NCBI GenBank assembly: GCA_032718865.1
Contig: JALUTQ010000033.1
Location: forward strand, 744,001-808,000
Length of the DNA: 64,000 nt
Reading direction: 5' to 3'
Source of the DNA: Tilletia caries
Taxonomy: Eukaryota; Basidiomycota; Exobasidiomycetes; Tilletiales; Tilletiaceae
Part shown: positions 41,624 to 53,278 of the stretch, piece after piece
Layout: each line of letters starts with the position of its first letter
Numbering within the stretch: position 1 is the first letter of the stretch
The notes under the pieces: model-generated
What the model was told of the DNA's origin: nothing
What the model saw: the letters and a program-made list of their open reading frames with translations, nothing else
Database searches by the model: none
Position numbers and translations under genes: made by a program

Positions 41624-44600
41624 TGTAGTCGAGAACCTGCTCGAGGGTAGGAGTTGAGGCGGGAAAAAGAGGAGGTTGGTAGGAGGGCGGAACGCAATCA
41701 AAAGGGACGAGTGAAAAGGAAAGGAGATGAGAGGAAAAAGGAAGGTCTGATTTTGTTACTCTCCCAAGAGGGGACGCTAGGTACAATATCGCCTCCTTTA
41801 TAGGGATAGGGTCAAGGGTAGGCGAAGAACGAGAAGGTTCGATGGGATGAGAGAGGACAGCGAGGCGGTTGGGAGAATGAGAAGGAGATGAAAGGAAACT
41901 CGCGATGGAAGGAGAAAGAACGACGGCGAACGAGAGGGTGCAGTTGGCGAGGCCGACTGCCGATGTTGGACCGCTGGCTTATGAGGCCTGATGGAGAGAG
42001 CACAGGCCAGCTCCACTCATTCCACCACATCTCCCACGACCGAGGAAGAGAACCTAGGGTTTCTCAACGATATCCTTGGTGGTGGTGGCCGGGTCTTGCT
42101 GCAGCAGGGCTTTGATGCGCGGGCGGTACCTCTTGACATGCGTCGGGTGAAATGCAGAGGGGAGTGCGATGCCTTCGAGTGTCGAGAGGTGTACTCCTCC
42201 GTTGATGCCTTGCCAGACAACCTTGTAAGGACCATGCCAAGTGTCCTGGAGCTTGATCTCTGACTTCTTAGTCTCGATCGCCTTGAGGTTGCAAATGAGG
42301 ACGAGCTGACCGGGCGAGAAGTTGGGCTCGACAAGGGATTCCTGAAGGTTTCGATGGGCGGAAGAAATTGCTCGTGCATCCGTCTTTGCCTTTCGAGCGA
42401 GATTAACGACCAGCTGATGAGAGGCAAGCCTGTTGATTCGATCCGCAACTGTCGCCGCCAGCGCTGCCTTATCGTCGAGAATGGACTGGTATTTCTCGAT
42501 TAAAAGTGGTCCAGCGAGGTCGAGGGGAAGCAGTGGTTCGTGGCCGTGGAGCAGGAAGAACGGAGAATGGCCGTATTGTCGTCGCACCGTTGTCCGATCG
42601 ATCCAGCAAGCCAATTCAACTGCTTGAGGCCATGGAACGTCCAGCAAACGGGCAATGTGGATGATGGCTTCTTTGAGAGGGCCATGACCTCGTTCGACCG
42701 CGCCATTGGCTCGAGGGTTGTAAGGGCTGGTACGTGTGATGTCGACCTTATACTTGTTGAGCAACACGTCCACAACGCCCTTGAACTCCGTGCCTTGGTC
42801 CGTGGTCACTTGGAGAGGGAGACCATGGCGCGTGAGGACGTCTTCGACCAGAAAACGAGCTACTGCTCTAGCCGTCTTCCTTTTTGAGAGCTCGTGCCTC
42901 AACCCAACCGCTTAGATCGTCGCGGACCACCACAAGGTATCGTCTGCCGAGCGCCTTTGGCATGTAGGTGATGTCGAGTCCGATGCGCTGGAAGGGGTCT
43001 GGAGGTGCTGTGGGTCGGATCATTGCCTCGCTGCTGCTCCGCTCTCGCTTCTGGCAAGCGTCACAAGTCTCGATCCAGTTTCTCACGTCCACCCAAAGCG
43101 AAGTCCAGAAGTAACGCTTCTCCAGCTGCTGTGCCGTTGCCTGAACACCCTTGTGACCCGACTCCTCGTGTGCCAAACCCATCAAACGCTCTTGTTCCCC
43201 CTTTTCGTCCACAACCAGTCTGCCCGCTCCTTCGATTCCTCCACGTCTCCACAGAGCCCTTCCTGCCACAAAGTACTGCGAGGCCTTCTTCAGAAAGCGT
43301 TTGTTCGAAGCAAAGTCGTTGACTCCCGCTGGCTTCTTGCCAAGGGCAAGGAAATCGAAAACGCCTTGGTGCTCGTCCGAGAGTGTCCGAATCGTGGAGC
43401 CCTCGACTCCAACACCTGCCGACACGGAAGAAACGTTCCCACCATCGACCAGGAGGGAGAACAGGTCAACCGGCTCTATCTCTGAGGTAGGAAGAAGAGA
43501 GGGGTCGGGAGTGAAGGAAGTGGAGTAAGAGTGAGAATGTTCAAGGATGGTCTGGTCAACGTTCTGGGTCTCATCTGATCCTCCAGCAGAGGGCAAGTCT
43601 TCGAGACGGTCTGTCAGCCATTCTTCATCGTCGGTGACAGAAACGTCGTCAGGCTGGGGCGGCCTACGAGACAGGCCGTCAGCAAGCTCGTTGTCCTTGG
43701 CCTTGACATGCTGCACCGCCAGATCGAACAGCATGACATACGCGAGCCATCGAGTCATCGCCGAGTTGGGAAGCTCCGGATTGGCAAGCATACCCTTGAT
43801 GAACATGGCGTCCGAGAGAACAATGACCCGAGTACCCCACAACCAGTGCCTGAAGAACTTCAGAGCACGGAAGATGGCGTATAACTCGCGCTTGGCCTGG
43901 GAGTACGCCTGCTCGCGATCGTTGAAGGGGAGCGACCCGTATCTCGCCACATGCGTCACGCCTCCCTCGTCGTCCTGTCCAAGCCAAAAGCCACAAGCCA
44001 GTGGCCCTGCGTCGACGCCAAGCTTGATCGGCTTCATATCCTCGCCATACTTGAGCTCGACCAGGTGTGTTCGCTGGGCCACAACTTGCTTGACCGCGTC
44101 CATCGCCTTCTGCTGCTCCTCCCCCCAGTCGAATACGACACCCTTCCGAGTCAAGTTGGTGAGAGGTTTGACAACAGCCGAGTAGTTTGGAATCCATGCG
44201 CGTGCTTGTCCTGCGATGCCGAGGAAGCTGCGTACTTCTGAAACGGTGCTGCAGCGGCTCCATTTCTCGATCGCCTCAACCTTTCCCTTCGCGACCCGAC
44301 GACCTTCTGGACTGACCTCCTGCCCAAGAACATCGACTGTTCGTCGTATCGGCGCCATCTTTCGAGCAGAGATCGTCATTTTGGCTTTCTCGACACGGAA
44401 CAAAACGCGGTTGAGTTTGACCAGGTACTCGTATACGAAACGACGGACCTTTGGGTTCTCGGGAATGGGCTCGTCGTCGTACGTCGAATCTGGCCCGGGA
44501 ATGAATGTGTCGTCGACATACACCTTTCCGTCTCTACCAACGATCGCCACTACAATGTAATGGAAGACCACACATGAGTTGGTGCCGCCTTGAGGAAGTC

Positions 44601-47600
44601 GGGTGTGCCTGAGACGACCGAGCTCTGTCTCGAAGGTAGTAAAGTCGCGAGATTCAACAGCTAACCAGACTTGATCAAAACCTGAAAAGTGATCCAAGGT
44701 TCCAATACATGCCTTGCCGCTGAGCTCCCCAACGAACGCATCAATCTGGGGAAGCCCACCAGGATTCCGCGCGGAGACTCCGTTGAGCGGCTGCAGATCG
44801 TGGACGATCCGATATTGACCCTTCTGTTTCTTGGCCACCGCGAACCACTTGCTTGTGTACCCCGCGGACGACGGCTCGTATAGCCCCGAATCAACCTTGT
44901 CCTGAAGCAAGCGGAGGACGTCCTTCTTGATCGCGGCAGGGATCGGGATGTTCCTGTGGTGCCATGGAGTGTGCTCTACCACCGGAATCTTGACTGGGGG
45001 AACAATGTCGGGATCGACAACCCCTTTCTCCGTCTCATCGAAGGCGAGGGCGAGCTCGTTCTGTCGAATCACTGCAACCAGAATCTTCCGCTCTTCGTCA
45101 TTGAGCAGCCTGTCCGGGTCGAGGTCGAGCTCGTCCAGGCGCGCTTGCGTGAGACGCTCTCCTGGTTCGAAGGCAGGGGCGGAGAAGGGGACCTGAGGAA
45201 GATCGTCTTCGAAGTCGGGGGGAATGTTGATCTTGACCCGGTCGTCCTCGGTGATGTTGGTAGCAACGGGCCGAACCTTGCGCGCGACCGGCTTGTACAT
45301 CGTCAGGAACGAAGGCGTCTTGTCGTCTTGCCTGTCTGTCAGCTCCCCTGCGAGGAGTGCCTCTTCTTGTTGGTTGTCTTCTTGTTCGAGCAGCTCTTCC
45401 AACTTCGTTGAACACAACAAGTGAGAGACCTCACGCACCACATCAATGCCGCGAGACGAGTAAGAGGAACGGGGATCAGATTGCTCGGCAGGGGCAGCAA
45501 TGAACGAGTAGGGGAGGTTGGTGGTTGGGTCATAGATGGTAGCCAGTAGACCCTCATCGATGTCCCGGTGCTGGTAACGAACATGACGCTGCCAAGGCCG
45601 ACCGAGGAGGAGCTCGTAAGAGGGACCTTCGACGACGTATAAGTGTGCACGCGAACGAACACCTCCGACCTCTAGCTCGACGTTGCAGCAGCGGTAGTTC
45701 ATGGGGGACAGGCGACCATCTGCGTTCCTCATCGTGCCGTCGAATGGTGTGAGAGGAAGACGGAGACGGTCACAGGTGGTGCGATTGATGACGTTGATTT
45801 CCGAGCCAGGGTCCAAGAGCGCCGTCACATCCGAGTTCCCGACTCGAACTTGAACCTTGCCAACACCGCACGAGAACAGCACACGACTGATCTTCGGTTC
45901 CAAGAATGCCACGTCCATGATGTCCGGCTCCTCTTCCACTCGCACCGCGTTCGTGTCGAAGCTCTTGTGCCGCTGCAACATGGGAGCAAGCGCTTTCTGC
46001 AGCTCGGGCTGGGCCAAAAGCTCGCCGGTGGAGATCATGATGGGGTTGTCGATGATCTTCTGCAGCGTGTCGCGAACGGGAAAGGTGCGGCCGAGCTCGC
46101 TGGTCAGCGTGTAGCGCCGAGTCTGTCGCTTCTTCTTACCGCCTGCTTCCGTCATCTCCGCATCTCCCACGACCGAGAGTGGAGCCTGGGCGATAGGAGG
46201 AGCTTGCTGAGGTACCGACGCCGCTGCTGCTGGGGCTGGTGCTGAAGTCGGAGCGGGAGCCGATGCTGCGAGGCCTCCTTGTACGACTGGCTGACCCTGG
46301 CCGTCCTGCACCTGAGCCGAGCGCGTGCAAGCAGCTGGACCTTGCGGAGTAGGGGGGCGCTCGTACGGCTTGGCCCGTTCCGAAGGCTCCTGCGATCGAC
46401 GGGCTGCACCATAGACCGAGATTGGACCAGAGAAAGGGGCATCCGCAAGCTCGATGACGCCGACGTGAGGGTAGATGACACTGTTGGTTGTCGTCGGCAC
46501 CGAGGCTGTGGCTGGCGCCTGCGAGCGAGGGACAATGCCTAGATCGCGCAAGGCTTTGACGAGCGGGTTCTCAGCGCTGTATGCCGGAAGGGGTGACTGA
46601 TCTCCCATGCGGTAGTATCCCCTTGAGTCCCTCACCAGGATACGCTCGTCGAGGTACTGCTTGAGGGCTTCGCAGTCGCGCATCTGGTGATTGGCCCCAC
46701 CGCAACCAAAGCACCGAAAGTCCCGAGCGAATCCTGGAGAGCGGGGAAGGCCGAGATGAGGCGGGACTCGAGAAGGGCCGGAGATGGCGTTGACATTGAC
46801 AGCTTCGGCGGGGCGAGGAATATTCGCGGCAACCGTCGGTGCCTTCTCGGCCATCCGTACCCACATCGAGCGGTACTCGGCCGAGTGCACATCGAGGTTG
46901 GCGAGCTGCCGAGCGAGCTGCTCGATCGAAGGATCTTCCTGAGACGCTGATGTTGGAGGAGCGGGGGCGGATGTCGATGGCGGGTCCGGGAAATGAACTT
47001 TGCCCTTCTTCTTCTTGTCCTTGGTGCTCACCGTCATGCGCTTGGACTCCGGCTCATCTGACTCGCTATCCTCGTCGCTCGAGCTGCTGTCTGTCGAAGC
47101 CGAGGCAGGGGGCGAGGAAGCAGCCTCCGTCTTCTCCTCACGACGTCGACGAGAACGGGACTTGTGCTTGCGCTTGCCTTTCTCGTCACTGTCGTCGTTC
47201 TCGGAGTCTGACGAGTCCGAATCCGAATCTGAATCCGATTCTGAAGAACTTGAGGAAGGGCTGCGACGGTGGGACTTCTTGCGCTTGTATCGAAGGTCGG
47301 CATCGAAGTCGTCGAAACTGAAATACTTGCAGAGTGCCTTAAAGACGTTTTCGGCGCCAGGGGTCTTGGAGAGGTCAACCTTGAGACCCCACTGACTACC
47401 GTGGACCTTGAGATCACGCTGAAGCGCCTTCGGAAGACCGTCCCAGAAGATCCGATTGTACCTTTCCGGCTCGACCTTCTTGTTGTTCAGACACCAGAGC
47501 CCGACCGACTCGAACTTGCGACGATAGGCGGCAACGTGTTCTAGGGACGACCACTTCTTCTTGTTCCATTTCTTGGCAATTCGCTCGAGGTCGGCAGAGG

Positions 47601-48642
47601 AGTACTTGAACCGGTGCCTGCGAGAGGGGTACAAGCTGCGGAGGGCCGCGAGCATCTCGTCGTACTTCCCCGCCTTGTAGGAGGGGTGCTCTCGGAACAA
47701 CGTTTTTGCTGGACCGCCGAGGTATTCGAAGAGGATCTTGGCGTACTCCCGCTCGTCGGTGACCTCATACGAGGTGAGAATCTTGTCGACCTTTCGAAGG
47801 AAGGATTCGAGCTTGTCGGGCTTGTCGCCCTTGAATGCCTTGGGGGCGCCGAAATCCCCACGATCCGGGACGTAAGCCAGGCCTTTCCTGAGGGCAGCAG
47901 CTGCGAACGCGACGCTGATGTCCGGCTGCTGGCCTTCAGGCATCTTGACGAGCAAGAAAAAGGGGATGAGACTGAAATGGGTGGAGCATGGGTCGAGAGC
48001 GAGACGAGTCGAGCGAGCGAGCGAGTGTACGAGCGAGTAAACGAGTATCGAGTGTCGAGACGAGCGAGTGCGAGGGCGAGTACGAGAACGAGTCAGCGAG
48101 GGGAACGAGTAAAGAAGGAAAAGAAAGCGGGTAGTACTGACGAGGACAGATGTCGAGGCGGTACGAGTAACGAGACGAGGGCGAAGAGCGTGTGGCTCAA
48201 AAAAAGGGAGACCTTGACGAGGCGGAGCTACCAGTTTGTAGTCGAGAACCTGCTCGAGGGTAGGAGTTGAGGCGGGAAAAAGAGGAGGTTGGTAGGAGGG
48301 CGGAACGCAATCAAAAGGGACGAGTGAAAAGGAAAGGAGATGAGAGGAAAAAGGAAGGTCTGATTTTGTTACTCTCCCAAGAGGGGACGCTAGGTACAAT
48401 ATCGCCTCCTTTATAGGGATAGGGTCAAGGGTAGGCGAAGAACGAGAAGGTTCGATGGGATGAGAGAGGACAGCGAGGCGGTTGGGAGAATGAGAAGGAG
48501 ATGAAAGGAAACTCGCGATGGAAGGAGAAAGAACGACGGCGAACGAGAGGGTGCAGTTGGCGAGGCCGACTGCCGATGTTGGACCGCTGGCTTATGAGGC
48601 CTGATGGAGAGAGCACAGGCCAGCTCCACTCAGTCCACCACA
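41624..48642 (-). mobile_element. Young Ty3/gypsy retrotransposon
   Basis: LTRs of 406 bp (41624-42029 and 48237-48642) differ at one base that I noticed (42020 against 48633). The flanks share CCCG, or ACCCG if the LTR edge is moved by one base. After the 5' LTR (right side) a primer-binding site TGGTAGCTCCGCCTCG lies three bases inside. Each LTR has a TATAAA on the minus strand (41797-41802, 48410-48415). It inserted into the ACCCGCTG array of K2. Confidence 0.88.
42054..47943 (-). CDS. Ty3 gag-pol polyprotein, one frameshift in integrase
   Basis: The start is the internal ATG at 47943 (MPEGQQPDISVAF), because the frame upstream lies in the LTR. Order: gag/capsid (about residues 30-240, KLESFLRKVDKIL), a Ser/Asp-rich basic stretch, CCHC knuckle CFGCGGANHQMRDC (about 420), protease with ALLDPGSEINVI, RT with TLDHFSGFDQVWL and KVYVDDTFIPG, RNase H with LGVDAGPLACGFWLG and DNELADGLSRR, integrase with HHCC (HEESGHKGV, CDACQKRE) and DDE (GLDITYMP, TTDQGTEFKG, PYNPRANGAVERGHG). 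A single extra base near 42888 splits the integrase core. Otherwise it is intact, so this copy is recent. Confidence 0.85.
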
Positions 48643-49122
48643 CCCGCTGTAGACCCGCTGCAGACTCACTGCCCATACCGCTGGTAAGCAGCGTCTCAAC
48701 AGCAGGTCTACAGCGGGCGCTGTCAGATACAGTCTCCAGCAGCCGAGCGTCTACCCGCTGTGGACACACGTTCCGCTGTCCATCCGCGGTTCACCTGCCA
48801 TTCACCCGCTGTACACCCACTGGCAACCAGTAATTCAATTGGATCATATCAGGCAGCTACCCGCTGTTCACCCGCTGTCATCCGGCTGAAGTGCAGCTAC
48901 AATTCAGCTGGCATTATGTTCTCGACCACTGTCCACTGGTTAGTAGATACATGGTGGGGATTGTGACTGTCGACTGATGAGGGATTGAGTAGGGAAAAGG
49001 AGCAGGCAGCGTGCCGGTTGTTGTACGACGTCCAATACGTGACTACGTGTCGACGCTGGTTGGGAGTGGGGCGTGGGCGCTGGGGGGAAGACGGCTGTGC
49101 TTGTTGCTGTGGATGAAGAGGG
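48643..49122. repeat. K2 subterminal ACCCGCTG array and flank
   Basis: About 290 bases with many ACCCGCTG, CCGCTGT and CAGCGGG units, then 190 bases without a gene up to the dynamin fragment. Confidence 0.6.
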
Positions 49123-49909
49123 TTAGGGTCCTGTGTTCAAGTAGCATGCCTCTGCTGCTACCAAGTCAGACACAAGCTTGGTCGTAGGCGACATGCAGCG
49201 CTTGAAGAACTGAATGACAACGGCGTTGAATCGGACTCGAAGGGCGGGGAAACGACGGAATGATTGCTGCGGTCCAAAAAGCATTTGTGAGTCACCGATC
49301 CATTTCCATGAAGCTTCAACCAAAAGGCCACAAACACTCACATTCAAAGTTGAGGGTCAGAGTTTGTCCGGCAGGAAGGGGGTCAGCGTCCCTTCTGCAT
49401 GGCCAGAGCCTTGATGCGCATAAGCTTACGAGGATTGCGAGCCAAGCACTGTAGGGTAACGAGGAAGATGTGAGCCAGGTATGACAAGGATGAGCACCAA
49501 TTTTGAGAAGTTTGCTCACCGGTGATCTGAGGCAAGTCGATGGGGTTTTGGATGCCAACCTGCGGAGACCAAGAGGGGCTATGGTCAGAGCCTGAAGCTG
49601 GGCCGGTGAGAGCGCATGTAGTGAGCTTACATTGTTGTAAGCGTCTTGTAGCTGCACATGGAATCATCGATATCGCATCGGAGGTGAAAGCAGACGAGGG
49701 GAATAGAAGGTGGGTGAGACAGCTGTCAAGATAAAAGCATGGGGCCTGGTGCCAGTGTCCTGCTCACCTTGTTGACCAGCTCCAGAGAAAGAACGACATA
49801 GCAGAAAGACAGACAGCGTGAGTGATGTGCCTCCCGAGCATGCCGCAGCGCGCCTCCGCTCGGACGGGGTGTGCATGTACTCACGGATGAGGGATTGGTC
49901 CATGCTCAT
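49123..49909 (-). pseudogene. Captured VPS1-like dynamin fragment
   Basis: Exon-like pieces, in order on the minus strand, spell the start of a Vps1-type dynamin: MSMDQSLI, ELVNK, LQDAYNN, VGIQNPIDLPQIT, then VLGSQSS, the P-loop beginning, separated by introns with GTGAGT, GTGAGC or GTAAGC donors. The piece after that is not the rest of the GTPase domain. It is a stalk exon FPALRVRFNAVVIQFFKR followed by CMSPTTKLVSDLV and ending EACYLNTGP-stop, where Vps1 would continue. So about 70% of the gene is missing between the two parts. It lies inside K2. Confidence 0.72.
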
Positions 49910-50051
49910 GCTGGGCTAGACGATGCTTCTTGTGTGCTGCGTGCGGGGAGATGTACGGGGGTTCGTGCTGCAGCGATAGAAGGGTGCGGCGAGGCGGGCA
50001 CTGCTGTTGCTGTTCAGCCAACGTGGGAAGGCGGCAGTGAGCGGGTGAGTG

Positions 50052-50446
50052 AGTATCTCCACCGATTGAAGATGCTGTGCGATGTTTCGAGGACGGTGGT
50101 GAGGACACCGAAGTCTTGTGAGTTCTTGAGCTGCTCCGCCAAGGAGGAGACGAGCTCGGGCCATGCGACGGGGAAGTCATGAGCAGCGACGAGGGCGACT
50201 GCCTCGCTGAGCTGGGAGCGGACACCGCCAAGACCGGGAGTAGGGGCGGCAGGGCCAGTACTCGACGCGAGACGGAAGAGGAGGGGCAGGAGCTGAGCGC
50301 GGACTGCAACCTTGTCGGACTCGTGAACGACGATGGTAGTTTCTGAGTCCTGTGCTGCGGCGGCGTCCTCTGCTGTCCATGCGGTCTTGCAGAGGTTCTT
50401 GAGACTGATGGCGGCTGCGAGACGTACTGCTGCTGGGGGCGACTGG
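50052..50446 (-). pseudogene. Captured CSE1-like importin/exportin fragment
   Basis: The frame reads VRLAAAISLKNLCKTAW, then VRAQLLPLLFRLASS, SEAVALVAAHDFPVAWPEL and VLETSHSIFNRWRY. This is the N-terminal HEAT-repeat signature of CSE1/CAS, the exportin that recycles importin alpha. The piece before it (LLITVLEAS) needs a one-base shift. The sequence stops making sense after RWRY. Only about 130 residues remain of a protein of nearly 1000. It is a non-functional fragment inside K2. Confidence 0.72.
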
Positions 50447-51059
50447 TGACGCTGGCCTCGAGAACGGTGATGAGCAAGTCAGGGCGGGCCTTGGAGAGCG
50501 TGTAGCAATGCATGCGTAGGCACTAGGCACAGTAAGCCGGTTCAGGTCAGCATGCAGTCACGCGTGGTATCGAGATGCATGGAGGCGAATGGGAAGTACC
50601 AGCATGTAGCACCTGCAGAGCCGCAGGCCGACGATGATCACGTCGCTGATGATGGCAAGTGATATCAGCAGCGAGGAGAGGGTAGCATCAGCGGAAGGGA
50701 GACAGACTCACTGGTCGTAGGGAGGACAAGCGTTGTCCTTGCCGACACCTTCACCTCCGTGACTACCCATGGCAGCAGCAGAGGTCGAGGTCGCGCGGAG
50801 AGAGTAAGGGAGGCGTGCTGCGGCGGTGGTCTGAGTAGTGAGTCCAGCTTGTCGGCAACGCGACGATGAAGAATCCTCAGACGTAGGAGACTCACCATGG
50901 CTGAGCAGCGTCTTCAGCGCGCGTAGCGAGCCGAGATCTTGGGTGGATGACTGCCGCGGGTGAACATCCTGATGGCAGCGGATCAGGAGCGGGATGGCCC
51001 AAGCTGCGCAGACGCTGTAGTTTTCGGAGCGTTTTTGGGATTGACGAGTTTCAAGTCTA
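50447..51059 (-). other. K2 core, unidentified exon-like pieces
   Basis: Pieces such as DLGSLRALKTLLSH (about 50950) and GSHGGEGVGKDNACPPYDQ (about 50770) are bounded by plausible splice donors. They may belong to the CSE1 piece or to a third captured gene. Not recognised. Confidence 0.35.
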
Positions 51060-51200
51060 AAAGTTACATCGGGACGGCGGCGTCTGAGCAGCGGGTACAG
51101 ACGCTGCTGAGACGCTGAAGCAGATCCACAGCGGGTCAGCAGCGGGTGGGCAGCCTCAGCCGCGGGACCACAGCGCCCCCACTTTTCCTGAGCTTCAAAC

Positions 51201-51427
51201 CTTCTCAGATTTTTTTTTTAGAGGGGGGTCCATTCGATTCTCTGTTACGTGTCCAAATTTCAGCTCATTCGGAGCAGTTTGAGGTGTACTTCATTTAGTG
51301 ACGGAAGTTGAGCGTTTCGGATTTAGTCCATGATCATGGAAATTAGCAGCAAAGCTCTTAACTCCGAAGGCCCGAAGCTCCCACCACCACCACTCCCTCA
51401 CCAGCAACACTCCCGCGCTCAGCGAGC
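51201..51427. other. Spacer and 5' end of the LINE
   Basis: A poly-T tract (51211-51220), then AT-richer sequence. The exact 5' end of the LINE could not be fixed. Confidence 0.35.
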
Positions 51428-53278
51428 ATGTCCAAGTTGGTCCCACTGAGTCCCACCCACAGACGCCAAGGGCCGGACCTACTCCAGTGCGCAGCTGCGT
51501 GCGCTCTTGGTGCCCCGTGCCCGTACCCAAACCACCCTCCTCCAACAATCCCTCCGCTCCGCCTCCTTCAGGATCAACTGTGCCTACTTCCACTCCCGCT
51601 ACCACAACATCTGCGTCAGCTCCAACCCGCTCCTCTCCTACCCCTGTCCGGGCCGCTGCCAAGCTAGCTCTGGAAGGAATTGATCCCACTCCGGATCGCT
51701 GCGCGGCCTTCATCCGCTCAACGCTCCTCTCCCACTCGTCACGCGCCACGGGACGGACTGGGCGAATCACGCTCGTGGCAGAGGAGGTGAAGCATCTCCT
51801 TGCCGCTGCCAACTTCCTCCTGCACCAACAAGAGCAGGACATCTCCTCAAAACTCGACAAGGCCAACGCATTACGCAGCCATCGACGTCATCGCAACCTC
51901 CCAGGCTTCAACCACCGTCAAACTGGAAGAGCTCAAAGAAGAGCTCCAAGCCATCAGCAAATCTCCCCCCTCCCATCCCAGCGCACTCAGCACAGAGGAG
52001 AACGCTTCGGCGTGGAAAACTGTGCAGTCACGCAAGCGCACAAAACCACGCAAGGCTCCCTTGGTGCAGCGTCTCCCCTCTACAGACATGCTCATCACCG
52101 CCGGAGACTCCAAGTCTCCGATACTCAAGGGGCTGTCGCCAAAAGCGGTCGTCGCAAAAGCTCGCGCCGCCATTCTCACCCACAAGTCCAAGGAAGGGTG
52201 GTCCAGGCTCGACGACCATCCAATCGAGCACATCGTGCGTGCTGCGCGCTCCCTTCCATCCGGAGACTGGATCCTGTCGATCGGAACGGTGGGCTGGGCC
52301 AACCACCTCTCGATGCGCCGGAAGGACTGGATTTCAGCCCTCGACCCTAGCGCACGGCTGAAGGATGCCAATTTTGAGTTGGCAGTACACCTGATGCCGA
52401 GGGAATTCGACCCGGAGAACATGGACCACATGCAAGAGTTCTGGGACCAGAATCCCCACTCGTTCCAGTCCTCCGGCTTCAAATGGGCGGGAGGTCAAAA
52501 CGGCAAGAGGCACGGAACTCTTTTGATCTCTTTCCGCCGAGCAGCAGACGCCAACGCTATCCTCAAGGCGTCAGTTGTGTGGGATCACCGCTTGCTCGAA
52601 ACACGTCGCTCGGTCCGCCGTCCCAACCAATGCAATCGGTGCCAAGGCTTTGGTCATGTCGCGCAAGGATGCACAAAGCCACAGACGTGTGGCAAGTGCG
52701 CAGGTCTCCACCCTGCGTCCTCCTGCAGCTGCCCTGTGGAGCTGCGCGCAATACGCTGCCAGACAAGCCATGAATGCGCACACCTGACCTTCAAATGCGC
52801 CAACTGTGACGGTCACCACACGGCCGCAACTCGGTCATGTCCCGCGCGCGACCGCGCATACCAGGCCGCGAGAGAAGAGGAGCTCGCAAAAGGCGACATG
52901 TTTCCGGTGACAGACACCTTCGAAGCACTGTCAAGCTCGGGACTGGACTCCGATTTCTACATTGGTGCCCAGAATCAACAATACCTCTCAGACGACGACG
53001 AATCATCCGTCGATAGCTCCTCTTCTTCCGTCCAGAAAATGGCAGTAGCAGAAAGGTCCGAGCCTCGGTCTCCCCCCATTGCGGGTCCTTCTCGCCGACG
53101 TTCAGCGTCGTTCAGCATCACTCACACTACTCAAGGGCAGGCGGCCCAGGCAATGGACAACCAACCTGAGAGCCGCAAAGCAAGACACACCCTTGGAACG
53201 GGCGTACATCTCATGTCAGAGCACTCGGACGACGCGTCCAGTGTTTCTAGCATTGACACAGTATGCCCGAAAGTGTGA
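51428..53278 (+). pseudogene. LINE ORF1, gag-like RNA-binding protein
   Basis: Begins MSKLVPLSPTH. The frame must be shifted near 51480 and again near 51860 (KLDKANA to YAAIDVIATSQ). The main part has a coiled-coil-like stretch (KLEELKEELQAISK), an RRM-like region (DWILSIGTVGWANHL, HGTLLISFRRAADANAIL) and three zinc knuckles: CNRCQGFGHVAQGC, CGKCAGLHPASSC and CANCDGHHTAATRSC. The tail is Ser/Asp-rich. ORF1 proteins coat LINE RNA. The stop TGA (53276-53278) is only three bases before the ORF2 ATG. Confidence 0.72.

Larger units (their letters stand above)
41573..51192. mobile_element. TIR element K2 carrying host gene fragments
   Basis: Left end CTCAGGAAAGCTGGGGGCGC and right end, reverse complement, CTCAGGAAAAGTGGGGGCGC. 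A perfect 8-bp duplication CTTCAAAC at 41565-41572 and 51193-51200. Without the Ty3 insertion (41624-48642) it is about 2.6 kb. Subterminal zones at 48643-48935 and 51060-51180 have the same ACCCGCTG/AGCGGGT arrays as K1. The core holds pieces of at least two cellular genes (49123-49909 and about 50052-50446). The layout fits a Pack-type, probably hAT-related element. Confidence 0.8.

Noticed and set aside
42868..48399. Gag-pol frame starting within the LTR (1843 codons)
   Set aside because: The first ~150 codons are LTR sequence, identical to the other LTR; the internal ATG at 47943 with MPEGQQ is the natural start.
49123..50446. Genuine VPS1 or CSE1 locus
   Set aside because: Both genes are incomplete, frameshifted and adjacent within an element that has exact 8-bp duplications; full-length genes must lie elsewhere.
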